Positions 21,628 to 34,030 are shown, counted from the first letter of the stretch. The stretch: 64,000 bases of DNA from Lactarius indigo (GCA_025766275.1 JAFKAC010000007.1:1178001-1242000); one strand, 5' to 3'. Numbers and translations are program-made. The notes: a model not told the origin generated them from the letters alone.

Positions 21628-22912
21628 TATCCTCAAGGCGCGGAGGGAAGGAGACAAAAAGGGAGGGCGGGTGAGAGGAAAACGGGGATAGATTGACGAC
21701 GCGACACTGGCAGGCTATATGATGTAAATGTGTATGGTTCAAGTTGGCTACCTTAGAAAGTTCGTTCTAGACACGCACACGGGGCCGCTGACACTTGCAA
21801 CTACAACCACTAGTAGCTACCTCAATCTCAGCCAGGCTGGGGCCCGAGTCTGCTGACTCGGAGGCTATCTAACCAACCCCCGCTACAGTCATGTGATTTT
21901 GACTTAAAGGAGCTCTCGGTGTTTGACAGCACTTTGCGACTCAACGTCTAATACTATAGCTGCAATGGCGGGCTCCGATATGGTCTATGCACCCATCATT
22001 CCTAGTAGTTTTGTAACCTATTGCTGCCGGGGAGCACCTTCGCGTTACAATCCCCCTCAGTGTAGCTTGTTCATGCTGCGTCCAGTCTGGGCTTACAACC
22101 TATCAGCCGGGATATACAGCAGATTTCAATACAGTTGTCATGTTTCGACCACTTTAGGTGTATAGGCGGTGTTTGAATGGGCACCTTGGTGGCCATGCCG
22201 AATTTCTTTCCCACAAAAATTAATCGTAGTAATTAATAAATAAAATTTTATATTTTACTTATTGGTTTTGAAAATCATTTGTCATCGGCTGGCGTAGTGA
22301 AGCTGAAGTACTATGCTATGACGACCTCGGTCTGTGCGGGCAACGCGTTGATTTCGGTGACACACAGGAAAAAAGTTTTATATTATTACAGTACAGTACA
22401 GTAAAGAGCCCGGTTGTCAACAAGAGGACTCTGGGCGGGGATTCGTAGATGAACTCGCGCAATGAGATCCAGGAGTGTCGTCAAAAGCCGAAATACCGAT
22501 GAATTCTCCAAATACGTCGTTCCCAAGTGGGTGTGGTAATGTTGGCGGAAGATCGAAATGGAAGGACGATGCCATGGCAGCGACCCAGGGAGGGAGGGTT
22601 GAAAGCGAGTACGGCATGCAGCGCAGCACCACTGCATGAAACTTGAAGGACTTGCTCAGGCTGTTGAGGTCGCGCATATATCCCAGACAAGCACTCAGTC
22701 AGCCTTGGAATACATGACTCGAACAAGAGGTGGTCTCACCGTGATACAACATAGTACATCTTCCGGCGTACGCATCACTCCGCTTGTGTTGTCAGCGCAG
22801 CTCATTTATGGCGACGGTGTTTGGCACGGGGCGCTGGCAGGTAGTGAGGGGAAGAGAGGGGGACGCGACTCAACGGCACGACACGAAAGACAACCCCTGA
22901 AAAGTGCAGGGC
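21628..22912. other. Intergenic, no gene seen
   Basis: It holds the presumed promoter of the zinc-finger gene at the left. An A/T-rich block lies at 22205-22290. Short frames on both strands have no motif. CAGTACAGTACAGTA at about 22389 is a small direct repeat. Confidence 0.5.
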
Positions 22913-22919
22913 ATAAATA
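22913..22919 (+). promoter_or_regulatory. TATA box of the 620-aa unknown gene
   Basis: ATAAATA inside GCATAAATAG lies 45 bases before the ATG at 22964, a good distance for a short 5' leader. It is one of the few convincing TATA boxes in the window. Confidence 0.55.
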
Positions 22920-22963
22920 GCCAGCATTGGCACCAAAAGTGTCAAAGACATACCTCAACGACA

Positions 22964-25010
22964 ATGTCCCTCCCTACTCCTACTCCCAAGACGTCAGCAA
23001 ACAGTCAGCAACAATCCCGTGTGCGCAAGGTCACTCTGCGCTTGCCGCAGCCACCCGTTCCAGAGACACCTGCGGCAATCCCTACACTGCCGCCACCGCC
23101 ACCTGAAGGCTATTTCCCACCTCAGACTCCTCCAGTGCCACTGCCGCCTCCGCATCTGCCGCCAATGGGAGGTCCTCCAAGTCAATTCAGTGGTCAGTAC
23201 AACCCAGCCGGTCCGGCTATGAACGCACCACCAACCCATGCGCATCCATATGGCGCAATGCCATACCCTCCGGTGTACCCACCAGTCCCGCAGCACTCTC
23301 AATACGCACCCTTCCAGCCTTGGGGTTATACTCAATACCCCATGGGACCTCCGCCAGTATTTGCGCCGGGTCTGTTCTTTGAGTACCCGTTAGCCACCCA
23401 ACGCGCCACTGCTGGTGACGAGGACCCACCTGCAAATAGGGCACGAAGTGATGGGGGTGCGGGTGTGAATCACGCTGCCCCGCCATCGACTGTAGGTGCC
23501 CGGCTGGGCAGGCTCTACCCCAACAAAGAAGTCAGTAATGGAGGTGAGCGTCACGTACCTTTGCGCCGAGAAGTTAGTTGTTGACTGCATGAAGTTTGGC
23601 GATTCCAGGCTGAGGTGGTCAACGACCACATCAAGTACGCGTTCTCCGTGCAGACTGACATGAAGTGGTCAGATTTCCGTGAGGAGGTATGCCGTCACCT
23701 CAATGGGCCTCATAGTGAGGTGCGCCTTGTGTTTCGAATCAGTGGAGAAGGAGGCGCATGGATGGGCCTCGGGTCTGAGTATGACTGGGCCGACGCAATT
23801 GCCCGGCTGATCGAAAAAATACATTCGGCACGGACGCGTGCAGTGTCAATGGAAGTGAAAGACATAGTGAGTCACATGGCATGGAATGAAGATATACCAC
23901 TGACCTCGCACACCTGCAGCATGAGTCTACACGCACGAAGGCACAGAGCTCCAAGGGGAAGGGGAAGGGGAAAGAGAAATGTCGTCGCGAAGACGACATT
24001 CCCCCTGCGTTGAGTCCGGACATGGCACGGCAGCTGGATTGCCTCATCAAATTGCAGCAACACCTCGCGTGTGACAAGCACTCCAGGCCTGGCAAAAAAA
24101 CATACTGCCGGGTCACGAGTTCAGGAGAGGACACCAGCGGAGGGCATGAGGAGTTGACCCACGAGGAGATGACATTGTGGGCGAAACATATGGTAAGTAG
24201 CGTGAAATCGAGCTGACGCAACGAGAAACTCACCGATTTTCCTAGTCGCTTGGCAAAACAACAAAGCATATCCCACCGAAAGTACAGAAGTACGACTATC
24301 CACCAGCGAAAAAACCTCGGGCCGCTCATACAACGTCCGACATGCATGTATCGGTCAACATCACACCCACACCGGGAAGGAACCCCACAGTACAAGCAAC
24401 GCACCAAGGGTCGCCGACACCTACTCCAGGTCCATCACGTCTTGCTCGGATCAGCGATAGCCACCCACCATCCAGCGTTGCGGGGCCCAGTACGCTACGA
24501 CGCACACAAGGTCCGCAGCCCTCGCGCTTTTTGGTCCTTCTTGACTGCCTTGCGGAATTGAGGGTGCCGACGGTGATGGAACTGCTAGTGCTCATGGACG
24601 AATACATGCCAGCCATCGGCCTGAATTACGTCGACCTAGAGGAAGAGTTTGTCGACCTCGGTATTATCGACTCAGTGGACTTGTACTCACTACCAGTCAA
24701 ACTGCTTGCGACATTCGGGGATCTTGGCCGCGATCTCGCCCACAGTCTCCACCAGTTTTGCGAAAATCTTTTCATCCCTCTCGGTTTGCTGGAGACGGGG
24801 GGCCGTGACACTACTGAAGATAACTCACTTTCTGAACAGGAGAAGGCGCTGCAAGACCTGGAGCAGAGGGCCCCGAGGCCACTTGAAAAGGTGAAAGAGG
24901 TGATTGAGGTTTCAGACGAGGAGACGTTGGTGGATGGTGTCGAGTCAGATGAGGATGAAGATGGAGACGGTGACAGGCAGTCGTACAGGGCAACGTCGTA
25001 CGAAGTGTGA
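22964..25010 (+). CDS. Unknown 620-aa protein with proline-rich N terminus, intact
   Basis: Four exons: 22964-23530, 23609-23866, 23920-24192, 24246-25010. They sum to 621 codons with no stop. Parts in order: a Pro/Tyr-rich disordered region of about 170 residues; a PB1-like or ubiquitin-like stretch (KYAFSVQTDMKWSDFREEV ... VRLVFRISGEGGAWMGLGSE); a basic stretch; a C/H-containing segment (QQHLACDKHSRPGKKTYC) that may bind zinc; LTHEEMTLWAKHM; HVSVNITPTPG; a helical part (LDCLAELRVPTVMELLVLM ... FVDLGIIDSVDLYSLPVKL); and an acidic tail with SDEETLVDGVESDEDED. I remember this as a repeated family of unknown function in agaricomycetes. The exon 1 donor chosen (GTCAGT) is weaker than the downstream GTGAGC, but only it keeps the frame. 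Confidence 0.85.
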
Positions 25011-25220
25011 GAAGATTTGTCAGCTATCCCACGGCCATACCCCAGCCAGAGCGTACAACTTGTAGAATGCAGTCGGTAGCTTTCCCTCAACTTTTGGGGT
25101 TTGACGCACCCGTACTGTGATACATAGGCTATTCAATTCAATGTTTTCTTTGTTCTCCAATCTGAGTGACCGCCCGCAGTCATATTTTCACGCACGCACA
25201 AGTAGGTACATAAAAAAAAA
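25011..25220. other. Convergent intergenic gap
   Basis: Separates the ends of two convergent genes. No terminal inverted repeat of the neighbouring transposase was found here. Confidence 0.5.
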
Positions 25221-26296
25221 CTACGGGAGTTGGTACCCACAGTGGGCATACCAGCCCTTTGCATCGTCTGCCGTGATAGAGTGGACAGCCTCCCAGAATG
25301 CGTCGTAGACGTTGCCATTTCCGGACTCAAGATCCGCATTGACGCGAGCGCGATTTGCGCGCAACCAGGCCTTGATGGATGAGAATGCCAACTCGATCGG
25401 GTTGAAATCTGGCGAATACGCGGGGAGGTAAACGAGGCGCGCGCCACGTCCCTCAACCAGCTCACAAATACCGGGTACCTTGTGTATCGCCGTGTTGTCG
25501 ACAACGAGGACCGAATTGGGCATCGGCCACTCGTTCATGCGTGGAAGGAGGCCTTCGACAAACTGCCGAAAAATGTCGCTGGTAATGGCGTTCTCGACAA
25601 CCTCAAGGTGTAGAATTCCATCCAGTGAGATAGCAGGTAGGATTGAGTATTTGGTGCCGCGAAGTAAAAACTCAAAACGGCAAGCACGCTCGCCGCGAAT
25701 GGACCACGCATATGGCCTCCTCAAAGTGAGTCGATTGAAATGGCTCTCGTCCGTGAAGACGAGCTGTTCGGGGCGGAAATGGGCAGCGATTAGTTCCATG
25801 TACTCCCTGCGGTCTTGCTTGTTACGTTCAAGAGCACGGCGTGTGACCTATCGTTGACGTCATAAGAATCTGGACTGTAGCCAATGGATGAAGACGTACC
25901 GTTTTCATTGTGTACCCCTCCCTTTGGAGGGAACGCAGAACTGTTGGGAGCGACACCTCGACGCCGCATACTTCCTGCAGCTCCACCTGCAGCTCCATGA
26001 GCGACATATCGGGCTGGCGGTCAACAGTGTCGCAGAGGAGCTGTGACAGTAAGACAATGTTCATGGCCGATGTGTTGTAGACGTACCTTCACTTGAATAG
26101 CAGTGAGAACACGCGGCCGACCATTGTTGATTGGTGGTGGGAGAGACAAGTTCCCCGTCTGGCAATAGGTGCTGTGGAACCTCTTGAGCGACCACACACT
26201 GATCCCAGTGAGTTGACTAATTTCCGGGTCACGCAATCCCTGAAGGGACATCGATAAAGCCAACTCTCTGCGGTCATCAGAGTACCGGCGAACCAT
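25221..26296 (-). CDS. Tc1-like transposase, intact, 325 aa
   Basis: Three exons on minus: 26296-26087, 26040-25900, 25847-25221; lengths sum to 326 codons with the stop. The N terminus (MVRRYSDDRRELALSM, DPEISQLTGISVWSLKRF) is a helix-turn-helix that would bind the element ends. A second helical region (VDRQPDMSLMELQVELQE, TVLRSLQREGYTMKT) follows. The catalytic part shows D in FTDESHF, D in VVDNTAIH and E in FNPIELAFSSIKAWL with 34 residues between the last two, i.e. DD34E of the IS630/Tc1/mariner superfamily. PAYSPDFNPIE is the hallmark. I could not find matching terminal repeats or a TA duplication near the gene, so whether the element is mobile or the gene has been kept for another use is open. 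Confidence 0.9.
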
Positions 26297-26753
26297 TGTT
26301 GGAGGTTTGGAAAGGATAGTAGAAGGGTGTAAAGGTCGTGCTGCACGCCGACACGGAGTACAGTAGCACAGTGCCGAGCATAGCAATGAAGATAACTATT
26401 CCACAACCCTATTTTTTCAATATACCTATTTAATAACCCCAATTATGTATGATAACATAATTTATCGAGAATTTCCCAGTCTACTTAACTATGAACCCCG
26501 CTCTTGAGTTTTGGAAGTCCGTATGATCGCTAATTTTTGGGCATGACAACTGTATTGAAATCTGCTGTAAATATATAATAATAAAAAAAGCCCAGCCAAC
26601 GCAGTATCTCCTCACAGTCTTCTCCATTTTTTCTTTCTTCAACTCGCCGCTCACCTCGTATTCCCGATCTTTCCACACCCACACCGGCGTCGTTCTTGCA
26701 GACACTGGTGTCGTTCTTACGCCTGCATCCAATCCACTTTCGGCTGGAGAGAA
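26297..26753. other. Intergenic, no gene seen
   Basis: A/T-rich around 26395-26480 and 26560-26600. From 26620 it becomes pyrimidine-rich, which suits the 5' leader of the plus-strand gene that follows. Confidence 0.45.
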
Positions 26754-27951
26754 GTGTTGCCAGTCTTCCATCTGGTCTTTTCCAGCCTCGTCTTCCCTTC
26801 TATTTTTCTACCTTTCCTCCCCAAGAGTATCCCCCGACTTCGTACTCTCTTTTCGTCCTCCAACTTCCCTCGCACGGACGCGGCCAAACGAAGTGCTCTC
26901 ATTGATCCCTTGGATTCGTCACGACGTAGCACACCCGATGAGGCCACTCTACTCCGCACAGACCTTGGAGTGCACCCAGGTTTCTTGGGACTTCTGTTGA
27001 GTTTTGCGGCGCCCAAGCGTGAAGGGAAGACCAAGACACTTGAACATAAGTAACTTGAGCAGCGCGCGTGGGTGAGGTAGGCGGAACTAGCGGTGTTTGA
27101 CTGTAAGTACTCTCACGCCTGACTATCATGACGGAGTGCTGATTTCAAGCCCAAGTGCCATGTCACTTGGCGTCTGCTCACAGGCGTACTGGGGCATGGT
27201 TTCTCACAACCCTGCCTTTGCTACGTCGCCAGGTGGTTTATCGACGCTCGCCCTCTTGGTCTTTTCTGTTTGGCGCACCCGTGCTACGAACCTCTTGATG
27301 AGAGCAAACCATGTGCGGCTTGTGCGACCCTTCGAGCGCCCCGTTATTGGCGCGATGACTGTTGAGGAAGCCTCTGTTAATCTCGCCAAGACGTGCAATG
27401 TTCGTCTTTCCCCGCTTAGCTCGATCGCCGTGCGCAACGTGCACAAGGCCGTTGCGCATGTTGCTGCGTGGACGTTCGTGGATGCTGTACTTGGCCCAGA
27501 TGTGCAATCGGGAGATACCGAGGTCTATGGGACCGAGGACGCTCACGAAGAAGTGGAACGGCGGGCCGTAATTGATGCGGGACGCCCCTTGGGTGGGCGT
27601 AGCGTGGACCTACTGGAGCGCATCTACAATGGTGCATTCATCCGACATGAGATCGAACACTCCGATGACTCGGACACTGACGACGAAGAATGGGGCGTGC
27701 GTATGCTGCTTTCCGCAATCGTGCTATGTAGACGACCATTCCCTTCCGCGTTACCTGGGTCCTCTGGCGTTTCCATCGTGCTTTCGCCTTCACCATCACC
27801 TTCGCGCTAAAATGCAGGGTTGCGTGCGGCATTGGGTGTTGCCCCAGATGCCGAGGTGTTCTACAGTGGCGGTTCCGAGCGCGATGAGGCAAGGGATCAT
27901 GTTATAGACACGTTCGTGGACGTGGATAGGGCCTCAAGGTGGCGAGTATAA
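26754..27951 (+). CDS. Unknown 326-aa protein
   Basis: Three exons: 26754-27049, 27150-27700, 27818-27951; they sum to 327 codons including the stop. The first exon begins with a hydrophobic run (VFHLVFSSLVFPSIFL) that may be leader DNA misread as coding, since the bases are strongly pyrimidine-rich; a start at 27160 (MSLGVCSQAYWG) would give a shorter protein. The middle part contains VHKAVAHVAAWTFVDAVLGP and an acidic stretch (HSDDSDTDDEEWG); the end reads PDAEVFYSGGSERDEARDHV and WRV. No domain recognised. Splice sites have good branch sites (CTGAC). The start and the first intron are the weak points. Confidence 0.55.
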
Positions 27952-28172
27952 TTAGTTGATTTTCATGTGTTGCTAGCTCGGTTATTAATTGTTGGGGAAC
28001 ACGAATAACCTCTTGTTCTTGGTGTTTGCTGAACTCTACCAACACTACCTACACGTGACCGTGATGCGACGCATCTCATAAAAACACATATTTCTCATTC
28101 CTTTCTCAATTCGTCCTTCTTACTGTAAATAAATCATGTCAACTCGTACGAGGCCGCTGACCGTGCAAACAT
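27952..28172. other. Intergenic gap, convergent genes
   Basis: The plus-strand 326-aa gene and BTB copy 2 end facing each other. Nothing else seen. Confidence 0.5.
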
Positions 28173-30954
28173 TTACCAGCTCCGCCCGTCACCGTCACTG
28201 GCGTCGCCAAAAACCATCTCTGCCGGAGTAGCAACGGCATCAGGCTTCTCCCCGATCACAGGCACATCATCCTCGCCGCTCTCCCCCTCGCATCCACAAG
28301 GACACATTCTCCCTCCCCGATAGGAAAATGTATCGGGAGGAGCAGTAGTGACGGGCTTAAATTCCTGTACTGCCGAGTTATCTACACTGTTTGAGGCTTC
28401 CCCAGACGGAGGATGCGGACTATTCTTCTCGCCCTTTTGTTGTTGCTGCTTCCTGGCCCTTTCCCTGAGTTCTTTCTTTTCCCTCTTGCTGAGCTTAGTC
28501 CCTGACGCATTGAAACCACCGTCCTGATCGGGGAGAGGCGACGCAACTTCACCTGTTGGCATTCCAGGGCTGGACACAGCCATCGTTGGAGCAGTGCCGA
28601 CCTCACGGATGTAGTCAAGACGCAGCGGTTTCATTGGTCCTTCTGGATTGGCATCGCCACCCATTGTGACGGCGGGTCCCCAATCACCAGCCTCGCCGTG
28701 TTGACTGGACCCGAGCACAGGTTCTGCCAAGGCCCCATCTGGTCTCACACCAACATCTTGTGCTGCTGACAGAGCTTCCGTGATAGACGCCGCGGGATGT
28801 GTGGGTGCAGACCCACTAGGAATGAAACTGGTGGTTGATAGGTTTTGAATCGGAATACCAGGGCCGCCAGGACACCTGAGAGGATCGAGTTCCGTTCTAG
28901 GAGATGGGGCGTTCCTGGCATGACGCTTGGACCACGGATCTGAGTTCCACAGACTGGTGGATGTTGGAGGAGGAGTTGGCCCCTCCGTGGGGATGATTGC
29001 CGAAGTCGCTACTGACGCCGCAGCGATCTTACTGAACCAACTGCCCCCACCGCTGACCCGAGCCGGGGCAATTGTACCGGAGGCAGCTGCCGCCGCTCTC
29101 GCAGCCCTGTCGGCCGCTCTCTGCCTTGCGGTCTGCTCCGCAGCCTGCTTGACGCGTAACTCGGCCTTCGCCGCCTCAATCCTCTTCCTTTCTTCCTCCA
29201 CCTCCGCCTTCACTACTTCTGTTCTGGATTTGGCTTCGATCTCCAACCTCTCATTCTCCACCGTTTGCTTCGCCCCCAATTCTGCCTTCGCTGCTGCGGC
29301 CTTCGCCTCTGTGGCTTTTAGTACCTTGAATTCATTGGCATTGGTCGCAGTTTCGACCTTAGCCCCAAACTCCGCCTCATACTTGGCCTTTGCCTCCGTT
29401 TTCCTGGCTTCCACAGCAGCTTTCTTCGCCTCTGCATAAGCACTTTCCCTTGCGCGAATGGCCTCCTCTTGCACCTCACGTGCCCTTTCTTCGGCATCGG
29501 CGCGTTCCTTGGCTGCTTCGGCTTCTAGGAGGCGCATGGTCTCCGTGCTCGCGTTTTCCTCCGCTTCTTGTCCTCCCATGGCCCTCACCGCGTGGTTTTC
29601 TGCGAAAGCCGCCTTGGCTAGGGGAAATGTCGCTGCTTTGGGTGGTGCGACTTCTAACTTTCGCATTCCTCCTGTTTGCACGACCGACGTAGCCACATTC
29701 TTCTTCAAACAGTCACCCGGAATGCTCTCTACGGCACCGGACAGTTCCACTCCGGGTGATTCCACTGGAACTTCTTTTGGCTGCAGGGTTTTAACAAAGC
29801 TATCATTCGCATTGCATTTCAGTGACCATAACTCGGAGTAAGCTCACCGTGTCGCCTTCCTTCATATGTCTATGTTGTGAACCTGGGGGTAATGCGACCC
29901 TCGTCATCTCTGCAATCTCCGCTTCCACCTTCGGATCGACTCCTGAGGCGACCATTGAATCCGATTTTTGTACAGTGGCTTCGTTCTTTTGCACAGCCCG
30001 ATGGATGTCGTCACCCGCGCGATGGCTAAGTTTTCCTGCCTGCGCTACTTCAATGTGGCGCCGTATATCAGCTGCGTTGACTCGAAGCGAACCACCGCGG
30101 ATCTCCTCCCGCACCCTCGCCACGAGTACGACATCTTCCATGCTCATCTGCTGGGCCTCATCCAGGCAAAGTGGCCATGATCTCTCGCACAACGCGGTCA
30201 ACGCAGGGAGTACCCAGTGGTCGACCGAATAAGTGCGCGCAAGTACGAGTCGATCGTGGGGTGTGGAAGGTTTGATAGAGTTGAGAGAGTGGTTGCGAAG
30301 AGAAGTGAAGCCCCAGCGTGTCGATAGGTGGAGGACTGATTTCCATTGTTCGTATGTCAGTTCATGCGCTTCAAAATTCCTGCAAATAACCAAGTCTCGA
30401 TAACCGACGGGAACGCACAGGGATCAACCAAGCTCACGTAGGGTATAAGACGGAGAGGAAGGACTCAAAATCCTTGCGTTCGACATCGCCTATTGATATA
30501 ATAGTGGGCAAAGCCTCGTGGTCACGTATGCCAAGCTGGGCAAATCGCGTAGAGAAGTAGACAGAATCGCGAGAGAAGAAGTATCGATGGACACAGTACA
30601 GCGTACCATCAATCTGCGGGCTAGTCAGCATGTCAGGTATGCGAAGCACCAACGGTCACACACTAGAAATGTGACATTTCCGTCCTTGAAAAAATACGCA
30701 TCGTGTCTTATAAACGAATCATCAGGTGTTGCGTGCCCGCCTCCTGGAATCTTTCTTCCAAGGAGGGCTGTATGCTTAGCTCCAATGTCAGCGATACAAA
30801 GCTCGGGGGCTTTGGAGGCGGTTGGAGACATCTGCGAGTGACTCGAGTATGTATCTGAGAACATGGAGTCAAACGAGACGATGGAAGCGGCACTTGAGAG
30901 GACTGGTGATATGCAGATTTCGTTGTCACTCCAGGAGACGATGTGAGGTGTCAT
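28173..30954 (-). CDS. BTB copy 2, intact, 868 aa
   Basis: Exons on minus: 30954-30664, 30613-30438, 30379-29848, 29780-28173; 869 codons with stop. Exon 1 gives the family leader (TPHIVSWSDNEICISPVLSS) and ends YFFKDGNVTFL. Exon 2 is the BTB core: DGTLYCVHRYFFSRDSVYFS ... DFESFLSVLYP, the usual BTB/POZ first half. Exon 3 holds the second half and helices (FEAHELTYEQWKSVLHLSTR, SVDHWVLPALTALCE). Exon 4 is a 535-residue tail: about 180 residues of Ala/Glu/Lys/Arg coiled coil, then a disordered Pro/Ser-rich part and a basic-acidic end. BTB domains dimerise and often bring substrates to cullin-3 ligases; that role is inferred only. The start is the ATG that follows TTTCTCCTTG-type leader, shared by other copies. 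Confidence 0.88.
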
Positions 30955-31012
30955 CAAGGAAAAAGATACAGTATCCGATGCCAGCCTGAGTTTGTAGTGT
31001 GCGCCTTATCGT

Positions 31013-31040
31013 GGTTACGTGACCGCACACGAGGAACCCC
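31013..31040 (-). promoter_or_regulatory. Conserved upstream box of BTB copy 2
   Basis: GGTTACGTGACCGCACACG followed by GGAACCCC starts 59 bases upstream of the ATG (30954). Almost the same box precedes copies 6, 7, 8 and 12 at 42-66 bases. It contains an ACGTGA core as bound by bZIP or bHLH proteins. Function is inferred from conservation only. Confidence 0.55.
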
Positions 31041-31665
31041 TAAAACAGTACTCGGGACTTGTCATCATACAGCAATTTTGAAGTCGGAGAAAGAATGATT
31101 CGGTGTTGATAGAACCTGCTCCATGAATTATATCCAATGGTGTCAAAGTCTCTGATGATCTGATGCTTGGATAAATGATACTTCGGTTGTACAGGTCAAA
31201 GACAGTCGGGGAGGTCGACTGCTGGTGGTCACTCCGGCCCGGGAGACCCCCTCGGCGCGACGAGCGCTTCAAGTTGGCCATCCACTCCCGCGGCATTGAT
31301 CCATTGCTTGTGCTTCAAGTTCTTGGTTCCTCCAAACTGGTCTTGGCGAAAACAGTGAGACGGGCTTGAGCTTGTAAGCTACGACCTTGGGGAGCTTGCA
31401 TTTAAAATGTGCCCGAATCCACATACAACTGTCTTACTATCAAGCTTACTATTAGTCACTGTTCCACTCTTTGTTCCCGTCGTCTTAGTTAATACTTATA
31501 ATAAGCGCTGGTGCTACAATCGGTCCGTTTGTTCTCGACTGCCCTTGCGCACACCCCATCAAAGTACCATGCGTGTCCCCACTCGCTTGGGATTGACGAT
31601 ACCACACATATATTATATCCTCACTTTCTCTTCCTTCTCGTGGAACCACTCGTGGAAGGGAGGCA
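31041..31665. other. Intergenic, with duplicated BTB 3' flank (copy B)
   Basis: 31195-31400 closely repeats 10100-10330, and 31510-31665 resembles 10430-10584 including GGTCCGTTTGTTCTCGA. It is the 3' flank of BTB copy 3. Confidence 0.7.
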
Positions 31666-33271
31666 TCACTTGCCGTTTGATACGTTCACGTTCTTAGCGG
31701 CTTTCTTTGCCTTCTTGGCAGCGGCAGCTTTCTGCGCCTCAGCATCAGCCTTTACCTTGGCAGCTACCTTCGCCTTCTTCTCGGCTTTCTTCGCCTCGAT
31801 ACCAGCCTTTATCTTCGCGCGCGTATCCTCCTCCTCTTGGTTCTTGCGTTCTACCCTGGCCTGGGCTCGCTCAGATTCGACTTTTGCTTTAAGATCGGCC
31901 TGAGCTTCGACTTCAGCCTTTTCATCCTCCTGCCCTTCGCTGGCCTCTTCTTTGGCTACTTCGGCGTCTGGACGGTACATGGTCTCTGTATTCACCTCCG
32001 TCTTCGCATCCGGCCTCACCGTCGCCCCCACTGCGGGGTTTTCTTCTACCTCTTTCGACTGCGGGGTTTCACAAAGCCATCACTCGCATTACATCTCAAG
32101 GACAACTCGGAGTAAGCTCACCGAATGTTTGACGTCACTTTCAGTGTCGCCTTCCTTTGTAGTCCCCTGTCGCGGGTCCGGAGGTGATCCCACCCCTTCC
32201 GTCTTTGAGATCTCCGCTTCTCCATTCGGATCGACTCCTGAGGCCATCGTTGAATCCAAATATTGCCCTATGGTTCCACTCTTTGGGCTAATCCAATAGA
32301 CGTCCTCACCCATCGTGGGGTGGTTCCGTTCTCTAGCCTGCGCCACTTCGACGCGGAGGGGTATATCGGCCACGTCTACTCGAAGTGCACCACCACGAAT
32401 TTCCTCCCGTACCTTCGCCACCAGTATCACATCTTCCATGCTCATCTGGTGGGCTTCATCTAAGCTAAGTGGTAGCGTTCTCTCACACAGCGCAGCCAAC
32501 GCAGGGAGTACCCAGTGGTCGACCGAATAAGTGCGCGCAAGTACGAGTTTATGGTGTGATGTGGGAGGTTTGATAGAGTTGAGAGCGAGTTTGCGAAGAG
32601 AGGTAAGGCCCCAGTGTGTAGACAGGTGGAGAACTGATTTCCATTGTTCAAACGTCAGTTCGTGCCCTTCAAAATCCCTGTAGATAACCAAGTCTCAATA
32701 TCAATGACTGATGAGTAGACACGAGGAGACGACAAAGCTCACACAGGATATAAGACGGAGAGGAGGGCCTCGAAATCCTTGCGTTCGACGTCGCCTAATG
32801 ATATGATAGTGGGAAGAGCTTCGTGGTCACGTATATCGAGTTGGGCAAATCGTGTAGAGAAGTAGACGGAATCGCGAGAGAAGAAGTATCGATGGACACA
32901 GTACAGCGTACCATCAATCTGCGGGCTAGTCAGCATGTCAGGTATGCGAAGCACCAACGGTCACACACTAGAAATGTGACATTTCCGTCCTTGAAAAAAT
33001 ACGCATGATGTTGTATGAACGAATTGTCAGGTGTTGTGTGCCCGCTTCTTGGTGTCTTTCCCCCCTCTGGAAACCCAGTGAGGCTGGCGTGCTGAGCCTC
33101 AAATTCGGCACTGGGTAGTCCTGGGGCTTCTGAGACGGTTGGAGACATCTGCAAGTGACTCGGGTACGCATCCGAGAAGGTGGAGTCAAAGGAGACGATG
33201 GAGGCGGCACTTGAGAGAACAGGCGACATGTAGATTTCGTTGTCACTCCAAGAGACGATGTGAGGTGCCAT
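31666..33271 (-). CDS. BTB copy 3, intact, 475 aa
   Basis: Exons on minus: 33271-32969, 32918-32743, 32677-32122, 32058-31666; 476 codons with stop. It opens MAPHIVSWSDNEIYMSP, the most typical family start. The BTB core reads DGTLYCVHRYFFSRDSVYFS ... DFEALLSVLYP. The tail is short, about 130 residues, nearly all Ala/Glu/Lys/Arg coiled coil ending KNVNVSNGK. It is closest to copy 1, with which it shares the tail and the 3' flank, so one of them is a recent duplicate. The 60-nt intron after exon 1 and the phase-2 intron after exon 2 are as in other copies. Confidence 0.87.
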
Positions 33272-34030
33272 TAAGAGAAAGAACCGTTTCCGATGACGGT
33301 TTATGTGCAATATTGTGTGTAGCGGTATGTGGCACCTTACAATGTGGCACCCTGCAATCGCTTTGTGACACACACGAGGAACCCTCTATCAGGATCCATA
33401 ACGATACAATAATTGAAGTGAGTGTGGCAATGACTCGGTATTTGGCGAGGACCTGCTCGGTAAATTACATTAAATAGAACCAAAGGTACTAATGCCTGGA
33501 TAACTTATGCTACGGCCAAATAGGCCAAACTTGAACTTGAAGGCAGCTGGAGGTTGTAAAGAGTAGCATGTGACTACATGTGACGTAGTGACTTCATAGA
33601 TAGCCAAGCGCCCGAGGTCCGTGGCGGCATGCCGCTTTCCTCCGAATCGGTGGGACGGAGTGCATTTAGTTGGACGTTCGCCGTATTTCTCTTGGACCAT
33701 TTGAAAGCCCTGACAGTTAGGTACCAACCCCGAGGGGCTCGGATCATACGTGCGCCCGAACTGACTGCTATCATTATCTCATACTGTTGGCCTCTGTTCT
33801 TGCCTCTGTTCCATTTTTTGTGCAAGTTATGGCCTGTATTACTTGGTGTAGTGTACAATTCGATCCGTTTATTCTAGAAAGCCCTTGAGCGTACCCCATC
33901 TGATCCGAGTCGTCTCTCAGTACCTCGCTGTTCTTGTGATTGCTTTCCCGGTCACCTACCAACTCGCCCAGCCTAACAACAACTCTGCGCATAGCCTATT
34001 CCTTCACTTCTCCTCCATCTCTTTGAGTCC
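33272..34030. other. Intergenic, BTB 5' and 3' flanks
   Basis: 33362-33385 resembles the upstream box of other copies in degenerate form. 33855-34000 repeats the 3'-flank words GTCCGTTTATTCT and CAACAACTCTGCGCATAG found near 37755-37880. Confidence 0.5.

Noticed and set aside
22386..26360. A single transposon holding both the 620-aa gene and the Tc1-like transposase
   Set aside because: CAGTACAGTA at 22389 and GTACAGTAGCACAGT near 26352 looked like possible ends, but they are not inverted to each other over more than a few bases and no TA duplication fits.
28927..29439. Long plus-strand frame opposite BTB copy 2 (170 codons), and similar ones at 10643-11113, 34886-35593, 44953-45513 and 56713-57099
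   Set aside because: They are antisense shadows of Ala/Glu/Lys-rich coiled-coil exons: GC-biased codons leave the opposite strand free of stops. The translations are monotonous Ala/Ser/Phe/Leu strings without a motif.
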